In this document: positions 32,704 to 40,349 of the stretch, piece by piece
Layout of the letters: the number at the start of each line of letters is the position of its first letter
Position numbering within the stretch: position 1 is the first letter of the stretch
DNA from: Abditibacterium sp.
GTDB taxonomy: Bacteria; Armatimonadota; Abditibacteriia; Abditibacteriales; Abditibacteriaceae
Assembly: GCA_030448265.1 (NCBI GenBank)
Contig: JAUJNG010000007.1
Coordinates: 176,048-220,575, forward strand
Length of the DNA: 44,528 nt
Direction: 5' to 3'
The notes under the pieces: generated by a model
What the model was told of the DNA's origin: nothing
Database searches by the model: none
Seen by the model: the letters and a program-made list of their open reading frames with translations, nothing else
Translations under genes and position numbers: made by a program

Positions 32704-33687
32704 TTGCAAAAAATCGAAATTTCCATTCCCGCGCCCGATCTGGAAGTCGCGCGCCTGTTTCTGGGCACCAACGACGAAACGCGGCGCCTCATCGAACGCG
32801 AACTGCCCGTCACCATGCAACTGCGCGACGGCGAATTTCTCATCGCCGGCGAAGAAGCTGACGCGCAAAAAGCCGCGAATTTGGTGTCGCAACTGCTCGA
32901 AGTCGCGCACAACAGCCGTCGCGGTGGCCGCGCCTTTTCGGGCGCCGATGTGCGTTATCTGGTGCGCCAGGCCCAGGGCGGCGCGAGTGTCGAAGGCGCC
33001 AAAAAAATGCTTTCCGATACGCTCGTCACGACCGAGCGCGGCAAGCCGATTGGCCCGCGCACGTCGGGCCAGAAGGAATACGTCGATGCGCTGCGAAACT
33101 CGGAAATGTGCTTCGCCATCGGCCCCGCCGGAACCGGAAAAACTTATCTCGCGGTCGCCGCCGCCGTCGCCGCACTCAAAGAGAAAAAAGTGGCGCGCAT
33201 CATCCTGACGCGCCCCGCCGTCGAAGCGGGTGAGCGCTTGGGCTTCTTGCCAGGCGATCTGGAAGCCAAAATCGACCCCTACTTGCGGCCTTTGTATGAC
33301 GCGCTTTACGACCTGCTCGATATGGAAAAAGCCGCGAAATTATTCGAGCGCAAAGTCATCGAAATCGCGCCGCTTGCTTATATGCGCGGGCGGACTTTGA
33401 ATGATGCGTTCGTGATTCTGGACGAAGCGCAAAACGCCACCGGCGCGCAGATGAAAATGTTTTTGACGCGACTGGGTTTTGGTTCGCGGATGGTGGTGAC
33501 GGGCGATATTACGCAAACCGATTTGCCGCGCGGCGAGGAATCGGGCCTCAAAGCCGCCGCGCGGATTTTGCCAGGGGTAAAGGGTATCGAATTCGTTTAT
33601 CTGGGCGCGGCGGACGTGGTGCGGCATAACCTGGTGCAGCGCGTGATCGAGGCTTACGATAAGAATGAAAATCCGGAGCGGTTTTAG
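32704..33687 (+). CDS. phoH: PhoH family ATPase
   Basis: 327 residues. N-terminal KH-like segment (about 1-100), then the PhoH ATPase core: Walker A in IGPAGTGKTYLAVA, LTRPAVEAGERLGFLPGDLEAKIDPYLRPLYDAL, Walker B in FVILDEAQNA, and VTGDITQTDLPRGEESGL. Probably an RNA-related ATPase working with YbeY. No ATG fits; TTG at 32704 is taken as start, with AAGAAG ten bases upstream, giving the usual length. Part of the yqeY-phoH-pgpH-ybeY-corC block. Confidence 0.92.
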   Translation: MQKIEISIPAPDLEVARLFLGTNDETRRLIERELPVTMQLRDGEFLIAGEEADAQKAANLVSQLLEVAHNSRRGGRAFSGADVRYLVRQAQGGASVEGAKKMLSDTLVTTERGKPIGPRTSGQKEYVDALRNSEMCFAIGPAGTGKTYLAVAAAVAALKEKKVARIILTRPAVEAGERLGFLPGDLEAKIDPYLRPLYDALYDLLDMEKAAKLFERKVIEIAPLAYMRGRTLNDAFVILDEAQNATGAQMKMFLTRLGFGSRMVVTGDITQTDLPRGEESGLKAAARILPGVKGIEFVYLGAADVVRHNLVQRVIEAYDKNENPERF

Positions 33688-33694
33688 GAATTGG

Positions 33695-33895
33695 GAAGTT
33701 TTCCAAAGCTTCGCTTTGGCCCTCACCCGCCGCTTCGCGGCACCCTCTCCCGCAAGCGGGAGCAAGGACATAGCGCGCCATGACAACCAAGCAGTGAATT
33801 CACAAAAGTAACAGTTTCTCCTTCTCCCGCTTGCGGGAGAGGGTGCCGCGAAGCGGCGGGTGAGGGCCGCACGAAGTGCGGGAAACTAAAACTTC
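33695..33895. repeat. palindromic repeat family F (GGGAGAGGGTG type)
   Basis: Left block CCCTCACCCGCCGCTTCGCG then CACCCTCTCCCGC (33720-33753) and right block GCGGGAGAGGGTG then CCGCGAAGCGGCGGGTGAGGG (33833-33866) are perfect inverted copies of about 40 bp. They are flanked by GAAGTTTT (33695) and AAAACTTC (33888). The right edge is 15 bases before the DUF559 gene. Confidence 0.92.
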
Positions 33896-33910
33896 AAATC
33901 AACCCAAATC

Positions 33911-34255
33911 ATGCGACCCAATCGCCAGCGCACCGAGCGCGCCCGCGAACTGCGCCAAACCCAAACGCCCTTTGAAGCCAAAATGTGGAGTTTGCTGCGC
34001 GACCGTCGTTTGGAAGGCTTCAAATTTCGCCGCCAGCACCCCATCGACCGCTTCGTCGCCGATTTCACCTGCGTCGATGCCAAATTGATCATCGAACTCG
34101 ACGGAAACAGCCACGACGACCGCCTCGAACAAGACGCGGCGCGCGACCAGTTTTTGCGCGACAACGATTGGCATACACTGCGCGTTCGCAACGCCGATTT
34201 ATTGCACAACGGCGAAGGCGTCATCCTCACGGTGTTGGATTATTTAAGCCGCTAA
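33911..34255 (+). CDS. DUF559 endonuclease-like protein
   Basis: 114 residues. TPFEAKMWSLLRDRRLEGFKFRRQHPID, then FVADFTCVDAKLIIELDGNSHDD, then DQFLRDNDWHTLRVRNADLL is the DUF559 pattern, a Vsr-like restriction-endonuclease fold with conserved Arg, Asp and Glu-Asp. Likely a nicking or cleaving enzyme, activity not proven. ATG at 33911 without a good ribosome binding site; TAAAAC lies about 20 bases upstream. It sits alone in an otherwise housekeeping block, directly after a large palindromic repeat and 11 bases before pgpH. Confidence 0.88.
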   Translation: MRPNRQRTERARELRQTQTPFEAKMWSLLRDRRLEGFKFRRQHPIDRFVADFTCVDAKLIIELDGNSHDDRLEQDAARDQFLRDNDWHTLRVRNADLLHNGEGVILTVLDYLSR

Positions 34256-34265
34256 TCCATTTCCC

Positions 34266-37019
34266 ATGAATTCGTCCCCCTCCCCCGAAAGCACTCCCAA
34301 CGCGCTCGAAACCGAGCCGCGCGGCGAGGTTTCGGGGGCGCAGCTCTCCGCCGATGCGCTCGAAGCCATCGCCGTCGATACGCCGCTCCTGCCGCCGCGC
34401 GAGCCGCTCGGCGTGCGCTTGGCGTCGTATTTCGGGCGCCACTTGCTGCTGCTTTTCGTGGTGAGTTTCGCGTCGTTGTGGGCGATTTTGAGTTTGCCTT
34501 CGCCCTTCAACCGGCCCGATTTCGCGCCAGGACAGCTCGCGCCGCGCGATTACGTCGCGCCGCAAAACGCCTACTTGCCCGACCGCGCCGAAACTCTGCG
34601 CCGCCGCCAGGCCGCCGCCGCGCTCGTTCCGCCGGCCTATGAACCCGCGCCCTCAGCGCAGGCGCAGGCGCTCTTGCGCCTGGAGGAGACCGTTCGAAAA
34701 ACGCGCCGCGCCGCTGCGAATTTGAGTTTGCGAGCGCCTGCCAAACCCCAGAATCTGGTCGCCCTTCCCGATGAAAAGTGGTTCCAGTCGCGCGCCGGAT
34801 GGCAGCCCGCGCCCGCGCTTTTGCCGACGTTGCGCGCCCTGCCTCCCGCTCGCTGGCGCGCGGTTGAAACCGCCGCGCAAAACGCGGTTCGAGACGCTTA
34901 TTTGCGCGGGCGCGTCCGCTCCGATGTCGCCGACGATGTGGGGGCGCTGCGCCCTCTTTTGCGCCGCTCGATAGCGCGAAACCCGACAGGGGAGAATCTC
35001 TCGGCGCCGGAGCGCGAAATCGCTTTTCAACTGGCCAGAGCCGCCGCGACCGTGCCCAATGTCGTGGTCAATCAAAAGGCGACCGGCGAAGCGCGCCAGG
35101 ACGCTTTCAACGCGGTTTTGCCGGTGTTTTTGCACATCGAAGCCAACGCGCCCCTCGTGCGCGAGGGCGAGCGGGTTTCGCCCGAACAGTGGGAACAGTT
35201 GCAGGCGCTGGGGCTCATCGCGCCGCGATTTCGCCCGCTCGAAGCCCTGGCGCACGGCGCGCTGTGTTTTCTGATTGTGGCGGGCGCGGCGGCGTATCTG
35301 GCGCGCGGACAGCGCGATTTGATGGAACGGCCCGCCGCGCTGTGGCTGGCGGCGGTGGTGCCCATTGCGTTTCTGGCGACTTTTCGCGCTTTTCTGGGCG
35401 TGCCGCACGCCGAATTGATGATGGTGCCGCTCGCCGCCACCGCCGCGATGCTGCTCACGGTTCTCATCGACACCCGCGTCGGACTGCCCGCCGGATTCAT
35501 CGTGGCGGCGCTGTGCGCTCTGATGGCGCGCGCCGAAGCCGGACTTTTTCTGGCCGCCACCATTTCGGCGTGGATCGGCGCGCTTTCGGTCGCCCAACTC
35601 GCCTCGCGCCTCGCGCTGCTGCGTTCAATTGTGATTCTGATGGCGTGCAACGCGGCATTGGCGGCGTCGCTGGGCGTATTGCGCGAATCGCCGCTCGAAG
35701 AACTGCTTTCCAGCGTGATGTGGAGCGCTCTGGCGGGTGCGGCTTCGGTTGTGGCGATGGCGGGGCTGGCGATTTTTCTGGAACGGCCTTTCGGCATCAC
35801 CTCGCATCTGCGGCTGCTCGAACTGCTGGCACCCGATGAAACCGTGATCCGGCGCATGCAAATCGAAGCGCCTGGCACCTACACCCATTCGATGACGGTC
35901 GCAATTCTGGCCGAAGCCGCCGCCAAGTCCGTCGGCGCCGACCCACTTTTGTGCCGCGTCGCGGGGCTTTATCACGACATCGGCAAGCTGCGCCGCCCGC
36001 ACTGCTTCATCGAAAACCAGAGCGGCGACAACATCCACGACCGCCTCTCGCCCCAGCTTTCGGCGCTTCTCATCAAGGCGCACGTCAAGGACGGCCTCGA
36101 ACTGGGCCGCGCGGTGCGTTTGCCGGCGCCGGTTCTGGAAATCGTCGCGTCGCATCACGGGACGAGCCAGATCGTCTACTTTTTGCACCGCGCGCGGCAA
36201 ATGGCGAGCGAAGGCGGCGCGCTCGATGAGAGCATTTTTCGCTATCCTGGCCCCAAACCGCGCTCGCGGGAAGCGGCGATTGTGCTGCTGGCCGATTCGG
36301 TCGAGGCGTCGGCGCGTTCGATGCCGCAAATCACGCCCGAACGCCTGGAAACGCACGTTCAAACCATTCTTTCCGAGCGCCTGCGCGAAGGCGAACTCGA
36401 CGAATGCGACCTCTCGCTGAAAGAACTTTCGACGGTGCGCGACGCCTTTGTGGCGGTTTTGCGCGGCGTTTTGCACGGACGCATTGCCTATCCCGATCCG
36501 GCGGCGCTTTCGGGCGAACTTTCGGGTTCGTCGCACGACTGGGTGCGTCACACTCTGGGCGAGCGCGGCGATGAAGCGCCGCGCAACGCGCCCAAAGTCG
36601 CCGCGCCCGCCGAAAAGCGGCAAAATAAAGACAGGCGCCGCAACTGGCTGCCCCGCGATGAAAACGGCGCGCCCGCTTCCGGCACGAAAATCGAAGGCGT
36701 TGCCTCCCCAGACGACGCCCCAGGTCATCCCGAACGCCGTCGCCGTTTCAATTCACCCTTCCATGCTCCTGGCCCCGCCCCCCGCAACGGAACCTCCTCC
36801 GCCGAAGTCCAAACCCCGAAGACCCCAGCCGAGCGCAACCTCTCCGCGTCTCGACCTGCAAACGACCTGGAGCCGCGCCGCGCGCCAGTCGCTGACTCAG
36901 ATAACGCCGCCGCTCAAAGCGCTCCACATCACGAAAACGGCGCAAACGGCCATCACCGCGACGCTCCAAGCGGCCCCGCCGCGCTATCGCGCACTCAAAA
37001 CCCGTCTGGCGACGCTTGA
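34266..37019 (+). CDS. pgpH: 7TM-HD phosphohydrolase, PgpH-like (cyclic-di-AMP phosphodiesterase family)
   Basis: 917 residues. TM1 at about residues 60-80, an extracellular 7TMR-HD sensor domain (about 90-320), a block of TM helices (about 325-510), and a cytoplasmic HD domain with YTHSMTVAILAEAAAK, AGLYHDIGKLRRPHCFIENQ and VASHHGTS. Family members hydrolyse cyclic-di-AMP. The frame stays open for about 170 residues past the HD domain; this tail is disordered, rich in Pro, Asn, Arg and Ala, and its last 257 bases overlap ybeY in another frame. The ATG at 34266 has no ribosome binding site. Confidence 0.9.
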   Translation: MNSSPSPESTPNALETEPRGEVSGAQLSADALEAIAVDTPLLPPREPLGVRLASYFGRHLLLLFVVSFASLWAILSLPSPFNRPDFAPGQLAPRDYVAPQNAYLPDRAETLRRRQAAAALVPPAYEPAPSAQAQALLRLEETVRKTRRAAANLSLRAPAKPQNLVALPDEKWFQSRAGWQPAPALLPTLRALPPARWRAVETAAQNAVRDAYLRGRVRSDVADDVGALRPLLRRSIARNPTGENLSAPEREIAFQLARAAATVPNVVVNQKATGEARQDAFNAVLPVFLHIEANAPLVREGERVSPEQWEQLQALGLIAPRFRPLEALAHGALCFLIVAGAAAYLARGQRDLMERPAALWLAAVVPIAFLATFRAFLGVPHAELMMVPLAATAAMLLTVLIDTRVGLPAGFIVAALCALMARAEAGLFLAATISAWIGALSVAQLASRLALLRSIVILMACNAALAASLGVLRESPLEELLSSVMWSALAGAASVVAMAGLAIFLERPFGITSHLRLLELLAPDETVIRRMQIEAPGTYTHSMTVAILAEAAAKSVGADPLLCRVAGLYHDIGKLRRPHCFIENQSGDNIHDRLSPQLSALLIKAHVKDGLELGRAVRLPAPVLEIVASHHGTSQIVYFLHRARQMASEGGALDESIFRYPGPKPRSREAAIVLLADSVEASARSMPQITPERLETHVQTILSERLREGELDECDLSLKELSTVRDAFVAVLRGVLHGRIAYPDPAALSGELSGSSHDWVRHTLGERGDEAPRNAPKVAAPAEKRQNKDRRRNWLPRDENGAPASGTKIEGVASPDDAPGHPERRRRFNSPFHAPGPAPRNGTSSAEVQTPKTPAERNLSASRPANDLEPRRAPVADSDNAAAQSAPHHENGANGHHRDAPSGPAALSRTQNPSGDA

Positions 37020-37455
37020 TTCCCCGCTTTTTTCCCTCGATTTCTCGCTCGTGGACGACGCCAAAATCCAAACCGTCAACCGCCAGTTTCGCGGCCTCGA
37101 TAAGCCCACCGATGTGCTGTCGTTCTCGCAATTCGAAGACAGCAACGGCTTCCCCGTAGATTTTCCCGCCGATGGCCAAGAAATCGCCTTGGGCGATTTG
37201 ATGATTTCAATCGAAACGGCGGCGCGTCAGGCGCGCGAACTGGGGCACTCGTTGGAGCGCGAAATCGCCTTTTTGTGCATTCACGGCACGCTGCATCTTC
37301 TGGGCTACGACCACATCCACAACAGCGACCGCCGCGTGATGTGGAAATGGCAGGACGCCGCATTTGCAGTGTGGGAGGAGGGAGGAGGGAAGTGGGGAGG
37401 AAAAACAGACCTCCCTCCTCCCTCCTCCCTCCTCCCCCCTCCCTCCTCATGCTGA
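36763..37455 (+). CDS. ybeY: YbeY endoribonuclease/rRNA maturation factor
   Basis: 230 residues as called. The core is clear: LDFSLVDDAKIQTVNRQFRGLDKPTDVLSFSQ, then LGDLMISIETAARQARELGHSLEREIAFLCIHGTLHLLGYDH with the three zinc-binding His. Acts in 16S rRNA 3'-end processing. The only ATG in a sensible position is 36763, deep inside the end of pgpH, which makes the N-terminal ~55 residues Pro-rich and unusual; a downstream non-ATG start is possible. The C-terminal ~28 residues (EEGGGKWGG, LPPPSSLLPPPSSC) come from a GGAGG/CCTCC repeat tract (37376-37446) rather than ancestral sequence. Ends seven bases into the next gene. Confidence 0.85.
   Translation: MLLAPPPATEPPPPKSKPRRPQPSATSPRLDLQTTWSRAARQSLTQITPPLKALHITKTAQTAITATLQAAPPRYRALKTRLATLDSPLFSLDFSLVDDAKIQTVNRQFRGLDKPTDVLSFSQFEDSNGFPVDFPADGQEIALGDLMISIETAARQARELGHSLEREIAFLCIHGTLHLLGYDHIHNSDRRVMWKWQDAAFAVWEEGGGKWGGKTDLPPPSSLLPPPSSC
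37376..37447. repeat. purine/pyrimidine inverted repeat (GGAGGGAGGAGGG / CCCTCCTCCCTCC)
   Basis: A purine-only left half (37376-37412) and pyrimidine-only right half (37412-37447) can pair as a long hairpin. It encodes the ybeY tail. A related G/A-rich tract lies in the odhB linker at 20433-20466. Confidence 0.8.
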
Positions 37456-38786
37456 TACTTCTCGCCGCGCTCTGCGGCCTGATCGAAGCGATGTTCACCG
37501 CGCTCGAAGTCGCGCTTGGCAGCGTTTCGCGGGCGCGTTTGCGCGCGCTTTCGCTCGCTTCGGGTGAAGAAGGCAAAGGCGCCGCCGCGCAGATGCGCCG
37601 CGCGCGCCTCGCGCTGGCGACGGGGGAACGGCCCGACCGCCTCGCGTTGCTTTTCATCGCGGTGACTTCGCTTTCGCTGTGGGGCGCCGCGACGTTTTTG
37701 ACCTGGGCCGCGCTCTCCGAACGCTGGCCGCTTTGGGTCTTGGCTATCGCCCTTGTGGTGCTTTTGTTCGTTGCCGAAGTGCTGCCGCTTCTGGTCGCGG
37801 CGCGCCACGCCGAAGCCATCGCGCTGCGCGGCGCGGGCATCGTGGCGCTTGCGCTGCGGATTCTGTCGCCATTTTTGACACTTGTGGGCGGCCTCGCCTA
37901 CGGCATGGCGCGGCTGATGGGGAGCGGGCCGGACGCTTCGCCCCAGGTCACGCAGGGCGAACTTCGCACCGCGCTGGCCGCCGCCGAGGAAGAAGGCGTC
38001 ATCGAAAGCGAAGAGCGCGCTCTCATCGAAGGCGCGATGGATTTCCGCGATAAAATTGTGAGCGAAGTGATGACGCCGCGCATCGACATCGTGGGCGTGG
38101 CGGCGAGCGCGACTTTGCCCGAAGCGCTCGAAATCGCGCTGCGCGAAGGCCACTCGCGCCTGCCGGTTTTCGACGGCACCCTCGATAAAATCGTCGGTAT
38201 TCTGGCCACCAAGGATTTGCTGCCCCATCTGGGCGGCGCGCTCGAAAACGGCGATTCGAGCCACAAAACCGTGCGCGATGTGGTGCGCGTCGCCTATTTC
38301 GTCCCCGAAAACAAAAAAATCGCCTCCACTTTGGAAGAACTGCGCCGCCAGCGCACGCTTCTGGCGGTGGTGGTCGATGCCGACGGCGGCACGGCGGGGC
38401 TGGTCACTCTGGAAGATTTGCTTGAAGAGCTGGTCGGCGAAATTCAGGACGAATACGACCTCGAAGAGCCGCCGCTTCGCGTGATTGAAGACGAAGAGGG
38501 CGCGCTGCTCTGCGACGCCGCCTCGACGGTGCGCGATTTCGGACGCTTCTGGGGCCAACATTTCAAACTCGCCGCCACGTTGCGCGGCGCCGGTGGCGCG
38601 CCCGCCGAATCGGGGCAGTCTCTGGCCTCGCTCGCGCTCGAACACTTTGAAAACGTGCCCCAAATCGGCGATTCGATTGTCGTCGGCGAAGCCGTCGCCG
38701 CTACGTCCGCATTGAGGAGGTCAAAATTTTTCTGGGCAGCACTGAAGTCGCCGCAAAGGGAAGCGAAGTCCGCCTTCGCGGGTTAA
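37449..38786 (+). CDS. CNNM/CorC-type transporter-associated protein (hemolysin C family), first copy
   Basis: 445 residues. N-terminal DUF21/CNNM transmembrane domain (about 1-150, starting LILLAALCGLIEAMFTALEVAL), two CBS domains with VMTPRIDIVGV, then GHSRLPVFDGTLDKIVGIL and LLAVVVDADGGTAGLVTLEDLLEELVGEIQDE, and a CorC_HlyC-like C-terminal domain. Likely involved in magnesium or other cation efflux. The ATG at 37449 overlaps the ybeY stop by seven bases. The last ~20 residues (SKFFWAALKSPQREAKSAFAG) are encoded by a family A repeat; a +2 frame just before it (RRRYVRIEEVKIFLG) looks more like the family end. Confidence 0.88.
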   Translation: MLILLAALCGLIEAMFTALEVALGSVSRARLRALSLASGEEGKGAAAQMRRARLALATGERPDRLALLFIAVTSLSLWGAATFLTWAALSERWPLWVLAIALVVLLFVAEVLPLLVAARHAEAIALRGAGIVALALRILSPFLTLVGGLAYGMARLMGSGPDASPQVTQGELRTALAAAEEEGVIESEERALIEGAMDFRDKIVSEVMTPRIDIVGVAASATLPEALEIALREGHSRLPVFDGTLDKIVGILATKDLLPHLGGALENGDSSHKTVRDVVRVAYFVPENKKIASTLEELRRQRTLLAVVVDADGGTAGLVTLEDLLEELVGEIQDEYDLEEPPLRVIEDEEGALLCDAASTVRDFGRFWGQHFKLAATLRGAGGAPAESGQSLASLALEHFENVPQIGDSIVVGEAVAATSALRRSKFFWAALKSPQREAKSAFAG

Positions 38787-38842
38787 TGCATCAGTCCGCG
38801 AAGGCGGACTTCGCTTCTCTTTGCGGCGACTTCAGTCGCTGC
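38735..38842. repeat. palindromic repeat family A, copy 3
   Basis: Arms GGCAGCACTGAAGTCGCCGC and GCGGCGACTTCAGTCGCTGC extend inward through GGAAGCGAAGTCCGCC/GGCGGACTTCGCTT, about 45 bp each side. It supplies the C-terminus and stop of the first CorC-like gene and ends nine bases before the second. Confidence 0.93.
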
Positions 38843-38850
38843 CCCCACTC

Positions 38851-40161
38851 ATGTTTCCGTTGCTCCCTTCTCTTCTTCTGCTCTTTTTGCTTCTCGTCGG
38901 CCTTTTCGCGGCGTCCGAAGCGGCGCTGGCGGCGACCAACCGCGTGCGTTTGCGCCATCTGCTGCGCCTTCAGGCCAGCGACGAACAAAGCGCGGCGGGC
39001 CTGCTCTCTTCTGATTTGTCGGGCGACGCGCAAAGTTTTATCGCGACGGTCACCATCGCGGCCAACGTGCCGCTGGTGGCGGCGGCGAGTCTGGCGCTGA
39101 TGTCGGGCTGGACGCGCTACGGCGCGCCCGTCGCCGCCGCGATTTCGCTGGGCATCGCGCTTCTCACCGTCGCTTTGTTTCAAATCGCGCCGCGCCTGCT
39201 GGTTTCGGCGCCTGGCGCGCTGGAAAATTTGTGGTGGGTGCGTCCGGCGCGCTTCATCGTGGCGGTGATGCGGCCTTTCGTCTCGCTGATGCTGTGGTTT
39301 GGGCGTCTCATTCTGGCGCCGCTCGGTCTGCTGGACGCCGCCAAAGCGCAGGACGAAGAGCAGAGCAACGACGAAGAAATCCGCGATTTAGTCGAAGCGG
39401 CGGACGCGGGCGGCGCGCTCGAAGAGACCCGCGAACTCATCGAAAGCATCTTCACTTTCGGCGACACCCGCATCCACGAAGTGATGATTCCGCGCCCCGA
39501 CATCGTGGGACTGCCCCAGACTTGTTCGGCGGCGCAGGTGATGGCGCTTTTGCAGGAAAGCGGCCTGTCGCGGCTGCCGATTTACGAAGATTCCATCGAC
39601 CGCGTTGTCGGCATTTTGCACATCAAAGACGTTCTGGCCTGTCTGGGCGCGGGTAAAAGCGATTTTGCGCCGCGCGATCTGCTGCGCGAGCCGCTTTATC
39701 TGCCCGAATCGCAAAAAATCGATGTCGCGCTGGGCACCATGCGCGCCCAGAAAAACCATCTCGCCATCGTCATCGATGAATTCGGCGGCACGGCGGGGCT
39801 GCTCACCGTCGAGGACATTCTGGAAGAGTTGGTGGGCGAAATCGCCGACGAACACGACCGCCGCGAGGAAGAACCGCTTGTGGTGTTGGACGAACACACC
39901 GCGCTCGCCGACGCGCGTTTGCACACCGATGATCTGGAAGAACTGTGGGACTTGTCGCTTCCAACCGGCGAATTCGACACCATCGGCGGTTTCATGCTCG
40001 AAAAATTAGGCCGCGAACTGCGCGTCGGCGACCGTTTGGAGTTGTCGAACTCCTTGCTGACGGTTCACTCGATGCGTGGACGGCGCCCGCGCAAGATCAT
40101 GCTCGTCAAGCGCGAAGTGGAAGGCGATGATGCGGGCGCGGGTGAAGTTGTTTCGGCTTAG
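38851..40161 (+). CDS. CNNM/CorC-type transporter-associated protein, second copy
   Basis: 436 residues with the same order as its neighbour: DUF21/CNNM TM region (LPSLLLLFLLLVGLFAASEAAL, about 1-150), CBS pair with FGDTRIHEVMIPRPDIVGL, SGLSRLPIYEDSIDRVVGILHIKDVL and HLAIVIDEFGGTAGLLTVEDILEELVGEI, then a complete CorC_HlyC domain (FDTIGGFMLEKLGRELRVGDRLE). It is a tandem paralog of the first copy and shows what its C-terminus should look like. The ATG at 38851 is used; the only upstream option lies in the repeat. Confidence 0.92.
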   Translation: MFPLLPSLLLLFLLLVGLFAASEAALAATNRVRLRHLLRLQASDEQSAAGLLSSDLSGDAQSFIATVTIAANVPLVAAASLALMSGWTRYGAPVAAAISLGIALLTVALFQIAPRLLVSAPGALENLWWVRPARFIVAVMRPFVSLMLWFGRLILAPLGLLDAAKAQDEEQSNDEEIRDLVEAADAGGALEETRELIESIFTFGDTRIHEVMIPRPDIVGLPQTCSAAQVMALLQESGLSRLPIYEDSIDRVVGILHIKDVLACLGAGKSDFAPRDLLREPLYLPESQKIDVALGTMRAQKNHLAIVIDEFGGTAGLLTVEDILEELVGEIADEHDRREEEPLVVLDEHTALADARLHTDDLEELWDLSLPTGEFDTIGGFMLEKLGRELRVGDRLELSNSLLTVHSMRGRRPRKIMLVKREVEGDDAGAGEVVSA

Positions 40162-40163
40162 TT

Positions 40164-40276
40164 GCAGCGAATAAATTCACCGCAACAATGGCGCGAAGTC
40201 CGCCTGCGCGGGCTGAATGTTCCCCAACCTGCGAAGGCAGGTTTCGCGTTGTTGTTGCGGTGACTTGAGTCGCTGC
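40164..40276. repeat. palindromic repeat family A, copy 4
   Basis: Arms GCAGCGAATAAATTCACCGC and GCGGTGACTTGAGTCGCTGC, inner GAAGTCCGCCTGCGCGG and AACCTGCGAAGGCAGGTTT. It starts two bases after the second CorC-like stop codon. The arm compensates (CACC with GGTG) where other copies have CGCC/GGCG, which points to selection or transposition of the folded form. Confidence 0.9.
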
Positions 40277-40349
40277 CTCGACTTTCATTCGACTTCGCGC
40301 TCCTTCGCTGTTAAAGTGCTTTGCAAAAACTGAAAAAGGCGAAATTTCT

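Noticed and set aside
34266..34290. Treating DUF559 and pgpH as an operon pair with related function
   Set aside because: The DUF559 gene looks like an insertion with a repeat into the conserved phoH-pgpH order, so adjacency is not functional evidence.
37305..38663. Minus-strand 452-codon open frame opposite the first CorC-like gene
   Set aside because: The CBS and CNNM domains on the plus strand are clear; the antisense product is low-complexity and basic.
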